A program made the translations under genes and the position numbers. A DNA stretch of 50,880 nt from an uncultured Acetatifactor sp. Lineage in GTDB: Bacteria; Bacillota; Clostridia; Lachnospirales; Lachnospiraceae. Below, piece by piece: positions 7,414 through 15,238 of this stretch. The first letter of the stretch is position 1. Every line of letters starts with the position of its first letter. The notes beneath the pieces were generated by a model. The model was given only the letters and a program-made list of their open reading frames with translations. It had not been told where the DNA came from and made no database searches. The stretch is from NCBI GenBank assembly GCA_910578815.1, contig CAJTSE010000002.1, forward strand, positions 158,703-209,582, in the 5' to 3' direction.

Positions 7414-7441
7414 GTGTTCTTACGTCTGTAGAGGTTATTTA

Positions 7442-7759
7442 TTATTTTGTTTTCATCTTAATATCAATGTAAACACCTGCGGGCATCTCAAGCCTTTGCA
7501 GGGCATCTACCGTCTTCTGGGTAGGCGCGATGATGTCGATCAGTCTCTTGTGGGTTCTCTGCTCGAACTGTTCTCTGGAGTCCTTGTACTTGTGTACGGC
7601 TCTTAAAATTGTGATAACCTCCTTCTTTGTAGGAAGGGGCACGGGACCACTCACCTCAGATCCGGTCTTCTTAACGGTCTCAATAATCTTCTTTGCAGAT
7701 GCGTCCACCAGCTGGTGCTCATACGCCTTCAGGGTAATTCTCATTACTTGACTTGCCAT
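7442..7759 (-). CDS. rpsJ: 30S ribosomal protein S10 (uS10)
   Basis: A 105-residue S10, a 30S head protein that also acts as NusE in antitermination complexes. The motifs are RITLKAYEHQLVDASAKKIIETVKKTGSEVSGPVPLPTKKE and HKRLIDIIAPTQKTVDAL. This is the first gene of the S10-spc operon, with a GGAGG ten bases before the ATG. A consensus promoter lies about 270 bases upstream, giving a long leader. Confidence 0.98.
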   Translation of the reverse strand: MASQVMRITLKAYEHQLVDASAKKIIETVKKTGSEVSGPVPLPTKKEVITILRAVHKYKDSREQFEQRTHKRLIDIIAPTQKTVDALQRLEMPAGVYIDIKMKTK

Positions 7760-7795
7760 AAAAAAAGTCGCCTCCTTTTCGCACTTTTAAAACTC

Positions 7796-7930
7796 AAGTA
7801 CGACAAGCGGTGACTGTACACTCTCCCGTGTGTGTCCTACATCCTTACGCAACATTCTACGGATTTTGCGGCCTATCACACGTCGTTTCTGCCTGATGCA
7901 GACTTCATTTTGTACAGTGACTTGTCGTCA
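7796..7930 (-). promoter_or_regulatory. S10 operon leader RNA, multi-helix
   Basis: An outer helix of ACGACAAG (7800-7807) with CTTGTCGT (7921-7928) stacks on ACTGTACA (7813-7820) with TGTACAGT (7911-7918). Inside are CGTGTG/CACACG (7827-7832 and 7877-7882), TCTGC/GCAGA (7888-7902) and CGCAA/TTGCG (7848-7870). ATCC (7841-7844) with GGAT (7861-7864) crosses the last of these, suggesting a pseudoknot or alternative fold. The position in the rpsJ 5' UTR suggests a ribosomal-protein autoregulatory leader. Confidence 0.7.
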
Positions 7931-8027
7931 GTTTATTAACTTGACATTCGCTCCACGGAAAACCTGCTTACCATTGCTGATAAACAGCAACCTCACGCTT
8001 CACAGCTATCATGCCACAGCAGTTGAT

Positions 8028-8056
8028 ATTATAACGGGTATTCCAAATTTTTGCAA
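8028..8056 (-). promoter_or_regulatory. Promoter of the S10-spc operon
   Basis: On the minus strand TTGCAA (8051-8056), a 17-bp spacer and TATAAT (8028-8033) form a strong sigma-A type promoter. The predicted start near 8021 leaves a leader of about 260 bases before rpsJ. The promoter lies just beyond the 3' end of the upstream acetyltransferase gene. Confidence 0.8.
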
Positions 8057-8080
8057 GAACTTTTTTATAAATTTTACAAT

Positions 8081-8557
8081 TTATTGCCGTTCCCGCATTT
8101 TCCATTGCTTAAAGAAGATGTTTTCCCATGATTTTTCTTTAATATTCCAGCTTTTCAAAAGCTCGCGGGTCTCTTCATTTAAAGTCTCATACCCGTGCTT
8201 CTTATAAAAATTCAGCGCCCAGGGCGCATTTTTCAGTACCTTGATCAAAATGCAGGCATCCTCCGTTATACCGCCTTCAAAATACGTCAGCAGTTCATGT
8301 CCGACTTTTCTGCCCTGATATGACCTTTTCACATAAAGGGATGTCAATTCATAATATCCCGCATATTTATGCCAGGACATAAATCCACAGGCTTCTCCTT
8401 CTATTATATATAGGAAATTACAGTCTTTCCTCAACTGCCGGTAAAATGCCTCTTCGCCTGCATCCGCCCGCTCATTTTCCGAAAACAGCATATTTGCGCT
8501 GTTGTAAAGCTCGGCAAACACCTTTGCATATTCTGTTCCCGTCACGGGCAGTATCAT
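8081..8557 (-). CDS. GNAT-family N-acetyltransferase
   Basis: A 158-residue protein of the GNAT fold, which transfers acetyl groups from acetyl-CoA. The acetyl-CoA binding loop is visible as YQGRKVGHELLTYF (Q/RxxGxG/A-like), preceded by the beta strand ELTSLYV and followed by APWALNFYKKHGYE, the usual motif-B end. The ATG at 8557 is preferred because GGGAGG lies seven bases upstream; an in-frame ATG at 8617 lacks such a site. The substrate cannot be inferred. It is transcribed alone, towards the ribosomal operon. Confidence 0.85.
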   Translation of the reverse strand: MILPVTGTEYAKVFAELYNSANMLFSENERADAGEEAFYRQLRKDCNFLYIIEGEACGFMSWHKYAGYYELTSLYVKRSYQGRKVGHELLTYFEGGITEDACILIKVLKNAPWALNFYKKHGYETLNEETRELLKSWNIKEKSWENIFFKQWKMRERQ

Positions 8558-8649
8558 CTTATGTCCTCCCTTTCCCGCTCTCTCATAATCCGGTAATTGC
8601 ATAAACTCTTCATTCATAACCGGACTTTTACCCCAACTGGTTTCTTATC

Positions 8650-8678
8650 ATCTTATCACAGTGACAGCCGCTCTTCAA
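8650..8678 (-). promoter_or_regulatory. Promoter of the GNAT gene
   Basis: TTGAAG (8673-8678), a 17-bp spacer and TAAGAT (8650-8655) lie on the minus strand about 95 bases before the start codon. The promoter is back to back with the promoter of the methyltransferase gene. Confidence 0.55.
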
Positions 8679-8695
8679 CAGACGAAAATCCACAC

Positions 8696-8724
8696 TTTAC
8701 AGCCGCATGAATTTTTTCTATAAT
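8696..8724 (+). promoter_or_regulatory. Promoter of the methyltransferase gene
   Basis: TTTACA (8696-8701), a 17-bp spacer and TATAAT (8719-8724) lie about 45 bases before the start codon at 8769. Confidence 0.75.
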
Positions 8725-8768
8725 TAAGTCAAAAGCAGCTAAATGATATACAAAAGGAAATGGGACTT

Positions 8769-9680
8769 ATGTGGATTGCAGATCACTGGAAGGAATATGA
8801 AGTTTTGGATGCCTCCGGCGGCGAAAAGCTGGAGAAATGGGGAAATTATATTCTGGTAAGGCCGGATCCCCAAGTCATATGGAATACCCCCCGCAGGAAT
8901 ATGGGCTGGAACAAGAAAAACGCTCATTACCATCGCAGTGCCAAGGGCGGCGGCGAATGGGAATTTTTTAGCCTGCCTGACGAATGGCGCATTTCCTATG
9001 CCCTGCCCGGTCTGCAGGCACAGGTCCGCCCCCTTACTTTTCACTTAAAACCTTTCAGCTTCAAGCATACTGGCCTTTTCCCTGAGCAGGCCGTCAACTG
9101 GAACTGGTTTTCCGGGCTGATCAGAGACGCCTTGAAGCGGAATCCGGCCGAACAGCCCAGAATATTGAATCTCTTTGCCTATACCGGCGGGGCTACTTTG
9201 GCTGCAGCAGCGTCTGGAGCTGCCGTCACCCATGTAGACGCCTCAAAGGGGATGGTGGGCTGGGCTAAGGAAAACGCTGCCGCCTCCGGCTTAGGCAGTG
9301 CCCCTATTCGTTTTCTGGTAGACGACTGCACAAAATTTGTGGAGCGTGAAATCCGCCGGGGCAGCAAATACGACGGAATCATTATGGATCCTCCTTCCTA
9401 TGGGCGGGGGCCTAAGGGAGAGATTTGGAAAATAGAAGAAAACATCTGGCCATTCCTGGAATCCGCAACCCGGCTGCTTTCCGATAACGCCCTGTTTTTC
9501 CTGATTAACTCGTACACTACGGGGCTGCAGCCGGCAGTATTGTCTTATATGCTGAATGCCGCCATAGCCTCGAAGTTTTCTGGACACGTAGAGGCGGCGG
9601 AAATCGGACTGCCCGTGAAAGACACCGGTCTGATATTGCCTTGCGGAGCATCGGGAAGGTGGCTTGGAGAAAAAAAATAA
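8769..9680 (+). CDS. Class I SAM-dependent rRNA methyltransferase (RlmI/RlmK-like)
   Basis: A 303-residue class I methyltransferase of the Methyltrans_SAM group that includes 23S rRNA cytosine-C5 and guanine methyltransferases. Motif I is NLFAYTGGATLAAAASGA, motif II VDASKGMVGWAKENA, and the catalytic/substrate loop DPPSYGRGPKGE. No PUA domain is seen at the N-terminus, unlike full-length RlmI, so the target is uncertain. ATG 8769 is chosen over 8760 because AAAGGA is then about ten bases away. It stands as a single gene under its own promoter. Confidence 0.85.
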   Translation: MWIADHWKEYEVLDASGGEKLEKWGNYILVRPDPQVIWNTPRRNMGWNKKNAHYHRSAKGGGEWEFFSLPDEWRISYALPGLQAQVRPLTFHLKPFSFKHTGLFPEQAVNWNWFSGLIRDALKRNPAEQPRILNLFAYTGGATLAAAASGAAVTHVDASKGMVGWAKENAAASGLGSAPIRFLVDDCTKFVEREIRRGSKYDGIIMDPPSYGRGPKGEIWKIEENIWPFLESATRLLSDNALFFLINSYTTGLQPAVLSYMLNAAIASKFSGHVEAAEIGLPVKDTGLILPCGASGRWLGEKK

Positions 9681-9692
9681 TTTCGGCGGTAC

Positions 9693-9721
9693 TTGTGTAA
9701 AACAAAAATAAATATTAATAT
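9693..9721 (+). promoter_or_regulatory. Candidate promoter of the two-component pair
   Basis: TTGTGT (9693-9698), a 17-bp spacer and TAATAT (9716-9721) lie in a very A/T-rich stretch, 60 bases before the kinase start. Other A/T hexamers in the stretch could serve equally, so this is tentative. Confidence 0.4.
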
Positions 9722-9780
9722 TATTAGTAAAATACAGCATTTTAATATTTTATTTATTTTATTTGTTAAGGGTGATCTCT

Positions 9781-10881
9781 ATGCTCAGAAAATTACAAAA
9801 CGCCTCCGGAATTCAAAAACATTTGTTTTGTGCCCTGCTGTCAACCCTTTGCATGTTGATGGCGACAGGCATCACTTCTGTCTGTTTTTATCTGTTCAGA
9901 CATCTTCTTTGCTGCACCATGGTATTTTTCCTGTTCGTTATTCTGGTCTCCTGCAATACTTTCGACCCGCTATGCAGTATCCTCTGCGCCGTCTTTTCCG
10001 CACTGTGGCTGGAGCTTAAGGTTATTTATCCCAGCCTTGGTGTTCCTTTTTCTCTGCAGAATGCTTTGGCGGATGCACTGTGTGCTGCCTCCATAATGAC
10101 ACTGATCAGCCTTTTCATCTTTCGCCTGGCCAAAAAGGCCGCCCTGACCTCTGTAACGGAAAAACAGCTGGAAGCCGCAGAAATAGAAAAAGCGCGGGCA
10201 AATCTGCTTCGCGCCATCCCTCATGACCTTCGCTCACCACTCACAGGCATCATTGGCAACAGTCTCACCTACCTGGAAAACCAGGACACTCTGACTGAAG
10301 ATGAGAAAACGGAAATTGTACGCAATATTCACGAATCTTCCACCTGGCTGGGTCAAATGGTAGAAAACCTCTTGACCGTGACCCGTGTCAGCAAAAAAGA
10401 TTTGACGCTGGACACCCGGTTGGAGTACGTAGATGAAGTTGCAGCCGAAGCCCTGCAAAAGGTGGAAAAAGCTCACCGGGACTGTATCATCCGCGCCTCA
10501 GTTCCCGAAAAGCCTGTCATGATTCCCATGGATCCGGTTCTAATCGAGCAGGTTATCATAAATCTGCTAGAAAACGCCCTGCTTCATTCCGGTGTCAATG
10601 CGCCGATAGACTTTATTGCAGCAGATCATCCCGGATTCGTATCCTTTACCGTCCGCGACTACGGAAACGGCATTCCAAAAAATATGCAGGAGCATCTGTT
10701 TGACGGTACCGCACACGCCCACATGACTTCCGGCGAAAACAAGGGAATGGGAATCGGCCTGATGATCTGCCGGACAATTGTCACGGCCCACCGCGGCACA
10801 ATCACGGGCCGCAGCCTTACAGACGGCGCAGAGTTCACATTCAAACTGCCAAAGAGAAAGGAAGAGGACCATGAACCTTAA
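9781..10881 (+). CDS. KdpD-like sensor histidine kinase
   Basis: A 366-residue membrane kinase. Residues about 15-116 form several membrane helices resembling the DUF4118 module of KdpD. A HisKA domain follows with phospho-acceptor His148 in AIPHDLRSPLTGI, then an N box (LLENALLHSG), G1 (DYGNGIP) and G2 (GMGIGLMIC) of the ATPase domain. The large N-terminal KdpD and USP domains are absent, so the protein is a short version. ATG 9781 follows AAGGGTGA; an upstream TTG at 9763 is less likely. It overlaps the response regulator by 11 bases. Confidence 0.9.
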   Translation: MLRKLQNASGIQKHLFCALLSTLCMLMATGITSVCFYLFRHLLCCTMVFFLFVILVSCNTFDPLCSILCAVFSALWLELKVIYPSLGVPFSLQNALADALCAASIMTLISLFIFRLAKKAALTSVTEKQLEAAEIEKARANLLRAIPHDLRSPLTGIIGNSLTYLENQDTLTEDEKTEIVRNIHESSTWLGQMVENLLTVTRVSKKDLTLDTRLEYVDEVAAEALQKVEKAHRDCIIRASVPEKPVMIPMDPVLIEQVIINLLENALLHSGVNAPIDFIAADHPGFVSFTVRDYGNGIPKNMQEHLFDGTAHAHMTSGENKGMGIGLMICRTIVTAHRGTITGRSLTDGAEFTFKLPKRKEEDHEP

Positions 10882-11581
10882 GACCAATATGCTTCTGATC
10901 GAGGACGATAAAAATACCTGTTCGTTTATCATAACTGCTCTGGCCAAATGCGGCTACCATGTCATTCCCGCATACTCCGGCGAAGAAGGCCTGCGCCTTG
11001 CCGCATCAGACTGCCCTGATGTCATTCTTCTTGATCTTGGCCTTCCTGACGTGGACGGCTGCGAGGTCTTAAAAACCCTTCGGTGCAGAAATCGCAACCC
11101 TATTATTGTCATCTCCGCAAGAACGAAAGAGTACGACAAGGTGCAGGCTCTTGATCTGGGAGCAGATGACTATATTACCAAACCTTTCAGTCTGGCCGAA
11201 CTCATGGCTCGTATCCGCGCCTGCCTTCGCCATAAATACGCCTGCTCTCCCGGCAGATCCTATCATGCCCTTGGGCTGAACATCGACCTGGAGAGCGGAA
11301 CAGTATCTTTGAACGGCAAGATCGTCCACCTGACCCATGTAGAATACCAGCTTCTGTCACTCCTTGCCGAGCATTCCGGCTGTATTTTAAGCTATCGGCA
11401 CATTATGAATGCAATCTGGGGACCCTATACTGACGACAACAATCAGATTCTACGCGTCAATATGGCAAATCTACGCCATAAAATCGAGCAAAATCCTGCC
11501 AGGCCCCAATATCTCTTCACGGAAGTGGGCATCGGATACCGGATGCGCGAAAATGAAAGCACGGATATTTCGTCAGAATAA
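10871..11581 (+). CDS. OmpR-family response regulator, KdpE-like
   Basis: A 236-residue regulator with a receiver domain (acidic pair Asp12-Asp13, phospho-site Asp55 in VILLDLGLPD, Lys104 in ITKPF) and a C-terminal winged helix (LTHVEYQLLSLLAEHSG, then LRHKIEQNPARPQYLFTEVGIGYRM). It is most like KdpE, which responds to potassium limitation and turgor. No kdpFABC genes are in the window, so the regulon is unknown. The start overlaps the kinase 3' end, showing tight coupling. Confidence 0.92.
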   Translation: MNLKTNMLLIEDDKNTCSFIITALAKCGYHVIPAYSGEEGLRLAASDCPDVILLDLGLPDVDGCEVLKTLRCRNRNPIIVISARTKEYDKVQALDLGADDYITKPFSLAELMARIRACLRHKYACSPGRSYHALGLNIDLESGTVSLNGKIVHLTHVEYQLLSLLAEHSGCILSYRHIMNAIWGPYTDDNNQILRVNMANLRHKIEQNPARPQYLFTEVGIGYRMRENESTDISSE

Positions 11582-11621
11582 CAATGCCGCTTCCGTGCCT
11601 GCCGCAGAAACCGCCGCAAGG

Positions 11622-12551
11622 CTACGGAAAGTCAATTTCCGCAAGAGATTCCATCAGCAAAATCACCTCATCCCTCTCCAGCGCCCCGCAATACTCCGCC
11701 AGCATTCCGTTCTCATAAAGCAACGCAAACTGCAGGTATCCGCTTCCGTCCGCAGAGGGAATCAATTCCTTCCATTCCTGTTGTACCGTATAAACGGGAG
11801 GCTCTGCGTCAAACCGCAAATCCGTCGTCAGCTCCGTTTCGGTAAGCTTTAACCACAGGCTGTGTTCTCCGTCAAACCACTCGTAATAGAGACTGCCTTC
11901 CGCACTGATCAAATCGTAGCCGGCCGGCACTGCTGCCGCCAGCTCTTCTCCCGTCAGGACATCGTTTGCAGCCGGCCTTCCCTCCGTCGTATCCGTCTCA
12001 CCGGCTTCCGGTATTTCTGTGGACATATTTCCCTGTACAAGGCCTTCCACCGGGACGGTCTCCTTTTCCTGTCTGACCTCTTCCGGTCCATTGGCTTCTG
12101 CGTTGCCGGCTGCCGTGGCGACTTTCTTAAGGCTTTCTATATCCAGCCACTCCGGCTCCGCAAAAACAGGTTCTGCAGATTCCCACCAGCCCCCGTCCTG
12201 GGCCTGATCCGGAATCTGCTCCGGTTCCTGATCCCCAATTTCTTCCTGCACCATTTCCCCCATTTGGGCTGCACCGTTATATCCTTCTTCAATCCCGGCG
12301 TTTTTCGTATTGGCATCGCCGGCAGACCCCATGCGCATCTGGCTGATGCCAAAATATGCCGCCCCCAGAACCGCCAGGCAAAGGCATGCAGCACAGGCTT
12401 TTGCATATTTTTGCACAAATAATCTTATGCCTGCCTTTTTTTCACCGGACTCTGCCCTGCCGGCCTTTTCACTCCGCTCCAGAAGTTCTTCGGAAGCAGC
12501 GTTCAATGCCTCCATCAGTCTGATCGCTCCGGACTCCTTTTCCGTATTCAA
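11622..12551 (-). CDS. Putative membrane anti-sigma factor
   Basis: A 309-residue protein with a cytoplasmic N-terminus of about 50 residues, one membrane helix (KACAACLCLAVLGAAYFGISQM, about 51-71), an acidic low-complexity linker of about 120 residues, and an extracytoplasmic domain from about residue 195. It starts with TTG, overlapping the sigma gene stop as TTGA, with GGAGG upstream, so the two are translationally coupled. This layout is that of an anti-sigma factor, but no zinc-binding HxxxCxxC motif is present. The extracytoplasmic part is unrecognised. Confidence 0.65.
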   Translation of the reverse strand: MNTEKESGAIRLMEALNAASEELLERSEKAGRAESGEKKAGIRLFVQKYAKACAACLCLAVLGAAYFGISQMRMGSAGDANTKNAGIEEGYNGAAQMGEMVQEEIGDQEPEQIPDQAQDGGWWESAEPVFAEPEWLDIESLKKVATAAGNAEANGPEEVRQEKETVPVEGLVQGNMSTEIPEAGETDTTEGRPAANDVLTGEELAAAVPAGYDLISAEGSLYYEWFDGEHSLWLKLTETELTTDLRFDAEPPVYTVQQEWKELIPSADGSGYLQFALLYENGMLAEYCGALERDEVILLMESLAEIDFP

Positions 12552-13108
12552 AGTACAATCCCCTCCTTTTCCAGATACTCTCTCAATTTGTTTCGGGTAC
12601 GAAAAAGACTGGTCTTTACCGTATTCAGATTCATGCCATACCTTTTTGCAATCTCTCCGTATTCCTCCACATACCAGTATCTGCGCAGGAACACATTACA
12701 ATCCTTTTCCGGAAGCGTATGAAGGAAGCTGTCGATCAGCCTTTCCAGCTCCGCAGTTACCACCGCATCCTCGATACTGCGGGCATCCGGTACGCATTCG
12801 GCCAGCTCATCCAGCGCCACCGTCATTTCTCCGCCTCCACGCTTCATAGTCCGCCGTTCCTTCCATCTGTCCAAAGATAGATTCCGCGTGATCGTCCCCA
12901 GGAACAAGGCAAATCTGGAGGGTCTTCCGGGCGGAATGGCCTTCCAGGCCTTAAACCAGGTGTCATTGACACATTCATCCGCATCCTCTTTCGTATACAG
13001 AATATGCCACGCAATGCTGTAGCAATAGCTTCCGTATGCGCTCTGTGTCTCCGCTATGGCACGCTCGTCCCGCGCCCAATACAAATCTAAAATCTCCGCA
13101 TCCTTCAA
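12548..13108 (-). CDS. ECF-like RNA polymerase sigma-70 factor
   Basis: A 186-residue sigma factor with region 2 (AYGSYCYSIAWHIL, DADECVNDTWFKAWKAIPP, RFALFLGTITRNLSLDRWKERR) and region 4 (DCNVFLRRYWYVEEYGEIAKRYGMNLNTVKTSLFRTRNKLREYL). There is no region 1 or 3. A TTG start at 13108 is favoured because GGGAGG lies seven bases upstream and the N-terminus then reads LKDAEILDLYWARDE, the usual beginning in such proteins. The ATGs at 13150 and 13135 lie at or before the predicted transcription start. Confidence 0.9.
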   Translation of the reverse strand: MKDAEILDLYWARDERAIAETQSAYGSYCYSIAWHILYTKEDADECVNDTWFKAWKAIPPGRPSRFALFLGTITRNLSLDRWKERRTMKRGGGEMTVALDELAECVPDARSIEDAVVTAELERLIDSFLHTLPEKDCNVFLRRYWYVEEYGEIAKRYGMNLNTVKTSLFRTRNKLREYLEKEGIVL

Positions 13109-13140
13109 ATCCTTTCCTCCCGTCACCCTCTTCATCCTGA

Positions 13141-13168
13141 TAAACGACATTTACTGCATTTTGTTTCA
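13141..13168 (-). promoter_or_regulatory. Candidate ECF-type promoter of the sigma gene
   Basis: TGAAAC (13163-13168), a 16-bp spacer and CGTTTA (13141-13146) on the minus strand resemble the general ECF pattern (TGAAAC then CGT). The site lies about 35 bases before the TTG start, where an autoregulated sigma gene would have it. It falls between the cls stop and the sigma gene. Confidence 0.5.
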
Positions 13169-13188
13169 TTTGTGCTTAAATTTAATAG

Positions 13189-14748
13189 TTACATCAAAGG
13201 TGCCACAATCCTCATAACCCAGCCAAAGACCTTCTCCCAGATCTTTCGTCGTTTCACATCCTCTCTGGTCTGTTCGATACACTTTGCCAGAGTATCCTGC
13301 ACGTCCTTTTCAATATTGGCAATACGGGAATTGCGATACAGAACAATCCCACATTCAAAATGATGATAAAGACTGCGGTAATCCAGATTCACGGTTCCCA
13401 CCACCGCTTTTTCATCATCCGATACAAACACTTTTGCATGAACAAATCCCGGCTCATACTCCAAAATACGGACTCCGGCCTCCAGCAGTTCATCATAATA
13501 AGTCTTGGCCAGCAGAAAGGCAAACTTTTTGTCCGGAATATGCGGCATGATGATGATAACCTCCACCCCCCGCTTTGCTGCATAAATCAGCGCCATCAGC
13601 ATTTCATGATTGGGAATCAAATAGGGCGTCATGATATGCACATAGTGAAAGGAAGTATTGATAATATCCAGATAAACCCGTTCCCCCACCCTTTCCGGAC
13701 CCAAAGGGCAGACACTGTAGGGAATAACATACCCGTCTGAGGGTACGGAACTACCCTTAGGGCAGGCATACTTTGCAAAGATTTCCTGCTTTTTTTCAGA
13801 CTCATTCCACATTTCCAGAAACATATAAGTAAAACGCTCCACCGCATCCCCGCGCACCAGAATACCCGTATCCTTCCAATGCCCGAAGCGCTGCTTCCGG
13901 TTAATGTATTCATCCGCAATGTTGATGCCGCCGGTAAACGCGACCTTCCCGTCAACCACCAGTATCTTACGGTGGTCACGGTTATTATAATGAGGGGAAA
14001 AAATGGGCTTAATCGGTGCAAACATTTTGCAGCGAATACCCTCAGCCTCCAGAAATCCGGGATATTCCCTGGGAAGGTTAAACAGCACATCCGTACCGTC
14101 GTACATGAACCGTACCTCTATGCCCTGATCCGCCTTCTCCTTCAGGATTTCATGAACCCTATCCCACATATATCCCTCGCTGACGATAAAAAATTCCACA
14201 AAGATGAACTTCTCCGCCTTCTTCAGTTCTTCCAGAATGGCTGGAAACTGCTCGTCCCCCAGATGAAAATACGTAACCTGACTGTTTTCATAAACAGGGC
14301 TGGCATCCCAGTTGTACAAATACTGTGCAAGCCTGCCCATATGGGGGCTCTCCCTGCAAAGCCGCTCCCAGGTATCCCTGTTGCACTTAACCTGCTTTTT
14401 GGTCTGCCCCTGAAGCTCCTTCAAACGGCTGTACATTACCTTCGTTCCTGGCTGGATGGTAATAGTGGTATAAAAAATTGCCCCGAAAATGGGAAAAATA
14501 GCAATGGGGAACATCCATGACAGCTTCATGTCAGGAATTCCCCTTGCGTTAAAGATATGAAGCACCGCAATGGCGCTGGTCAGCAGAAATACACCATAAA
14601 ATAGGAAACTGTAATTCCTCAGCCAAAAATACCCCATCGCCAGCGCTGCCAGCTGCAGGCCAAAGCCCAGGATCAGGATTGCCGTTCTGCCATAAATAAT
14701 CGTCTTGATACTTCCTATTTTTTTCTTCTTCCATTCCCCGACATTCAT
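13189..14748 (-). CDS. cls: Cardiolipin synthase (phospholipase D family)
   Basis: A 519-residue membrane enzyme that condenses two phosphatidylglycerols to cardiolipin. Two N-terminal membrane segments (about residues 20-65 and 75-95) precede the paired HKD motifs: HRKILVVDG with GGINIADEY, and HAKVFVSDD with GTVNLDYRS. The length and order fit bacterial Cls. It begins three bases after the marR stop, so it is probably co-transcribed with the fatty-acid cluster, linking acyl-chain synthesis with membrane phospholipid composition. Confidence 0.93.
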   Translation of the reverse strand: MNVGEWKKKKIGSIKTIIYGRTAILILGFGLQLAALAMGYFWLRNYSFLFYGVFLLTSAIAVLHIFNARGIPDMKLSWMFPIAIFPIFGAIFYTTITIQPGTKVMYSRLKELQGQTKKQVKCNRDTWERLCRESPHMGRLAQYLYNWDASPVYENSQVTYFHLGDEQFPAILEELKKAEKFIFVEFFIVSEGYMWDRVHEILKEKADQGIEVRFMYDGTDVLFNLPREYPGFLEAEGIRCKMFAPIKPIFSPHYNNRDHRKILVVDGKVAFTGGINIADEYINRKQRFGHWKDTGILVRGDAVERFTYMFLEMWNESEKKQEIFAKYACPKGSSVPSDGYVIPYSVCPLGPERVGERVYLDIINTSFHYVHIMTPYLIPNHEMLMALIYAAKRGVEVIIIMPHIPDKKFAFLLAKTYYDELLEAGVRILEYEPGFVHAKVFVSDDEKAVVGTVNLDYRSLYHHFECGIVLYRNSRIANIEKDVQDTLAKCIEQTREDVKRRKIWEKVFGWVMRIVAPLM

Positions 14749-14751
14749 GCT

Positions 14752-15189
14752 TCATTCCTCCAGAAAGCTGGTGAGATTCAGCAGGCAGCGATAAAGTATC
14801 TCCATCTCTTCCTCGTTCAGATCTTTCACAATCGCCTTTATCATTTTCTTATGGAAATCCCGATGATGAAAAAAAGCTTTTTTGCCCTTCTCCGTCAAAA
14901 GCACATATACTACTCGCTTATCCTCCAGGCTGCGCTCTCTGACAATATAGCCCTTTTTTTCCAGCCCGTTCATATTGGTGGTAAGGGTGCTGACCGTAAC
15001 CGAAAGCCTGTGGGCAATGGACGACATGTTGCGGGGCTCGCTCACGCCGATCGCCTCTATGATGTGCATATCATTATTGGTAATGTCACTGAATTCTTTC
15101 GTAATAACTGCTTTCGACTCCATGTCCATGATATGATTGAACACCAAAGCCAAAAGTTCACTCATAGACCTTTTTTTTGTTTGAATCAT
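14752..15189 (-). CDS. MarR-family regulator, FabT-like
   Basis: A 145-residue winged-helix protein with the MarR DNA-binding core (HIIEAIGVSEPRNMSSIAHRLSVTVSTLTTNMNGLEKKGYIVRERSLEDKRVVYVLLTEKGK). MarR regulators in FabK-type clusters are commonly FabT-like repressors that respond to acyl-ACP. Here the gene is near the distal end, between fabH and cls, rather than at the head as in streptococci. The likely target is the triple palindrome upstream of acpP. FabT identity is inferred from context, not shown. Confidence 0.8.
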   Translation of the reverse strand: MIQTKKRSMSELLALVFNHIMDMESKAVITKEFSDITNNDMHIIEAIGVSEPRNMSSIAHRLSVTVSTLTTNMNGLEKKGYIVRERSLEDKRVVYVLLTEKGKKAFFHHRDFHKKMIKAIVKDLNEEEMEILYRCLLNLTSFLEE

Positions 15190-15211
15190 TTTATGCCCCC
15201 ATATCTTTCGA

Positions 15212-15237
15212 GGAATGATTTAAAAAATTTTCATTCC
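15212..15237 (-). promoter_or_regulatory. Inverted repeat between fabH and marR
   Basis: GGAATGA and TCATTCC form a perfect 7-bp inverted repeat separated by 12 A/T bases, just after the fabH stop and before the marR start. It could be an operator or a weak attenuator that lowers marR and cls expression. It lacks a following T run. Confidence 0.4.
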
Positions 15238-15238
15238 T

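Noticed and set aside
7331..7441. Possible 5S rRNA fragment (CCCATGCCGAG) between rpsJ and rplC
   Set aside because: Only a short stretch recalls 5S rRNA. The expected flanking helices are absent, and the segment is explained by local hairpins.
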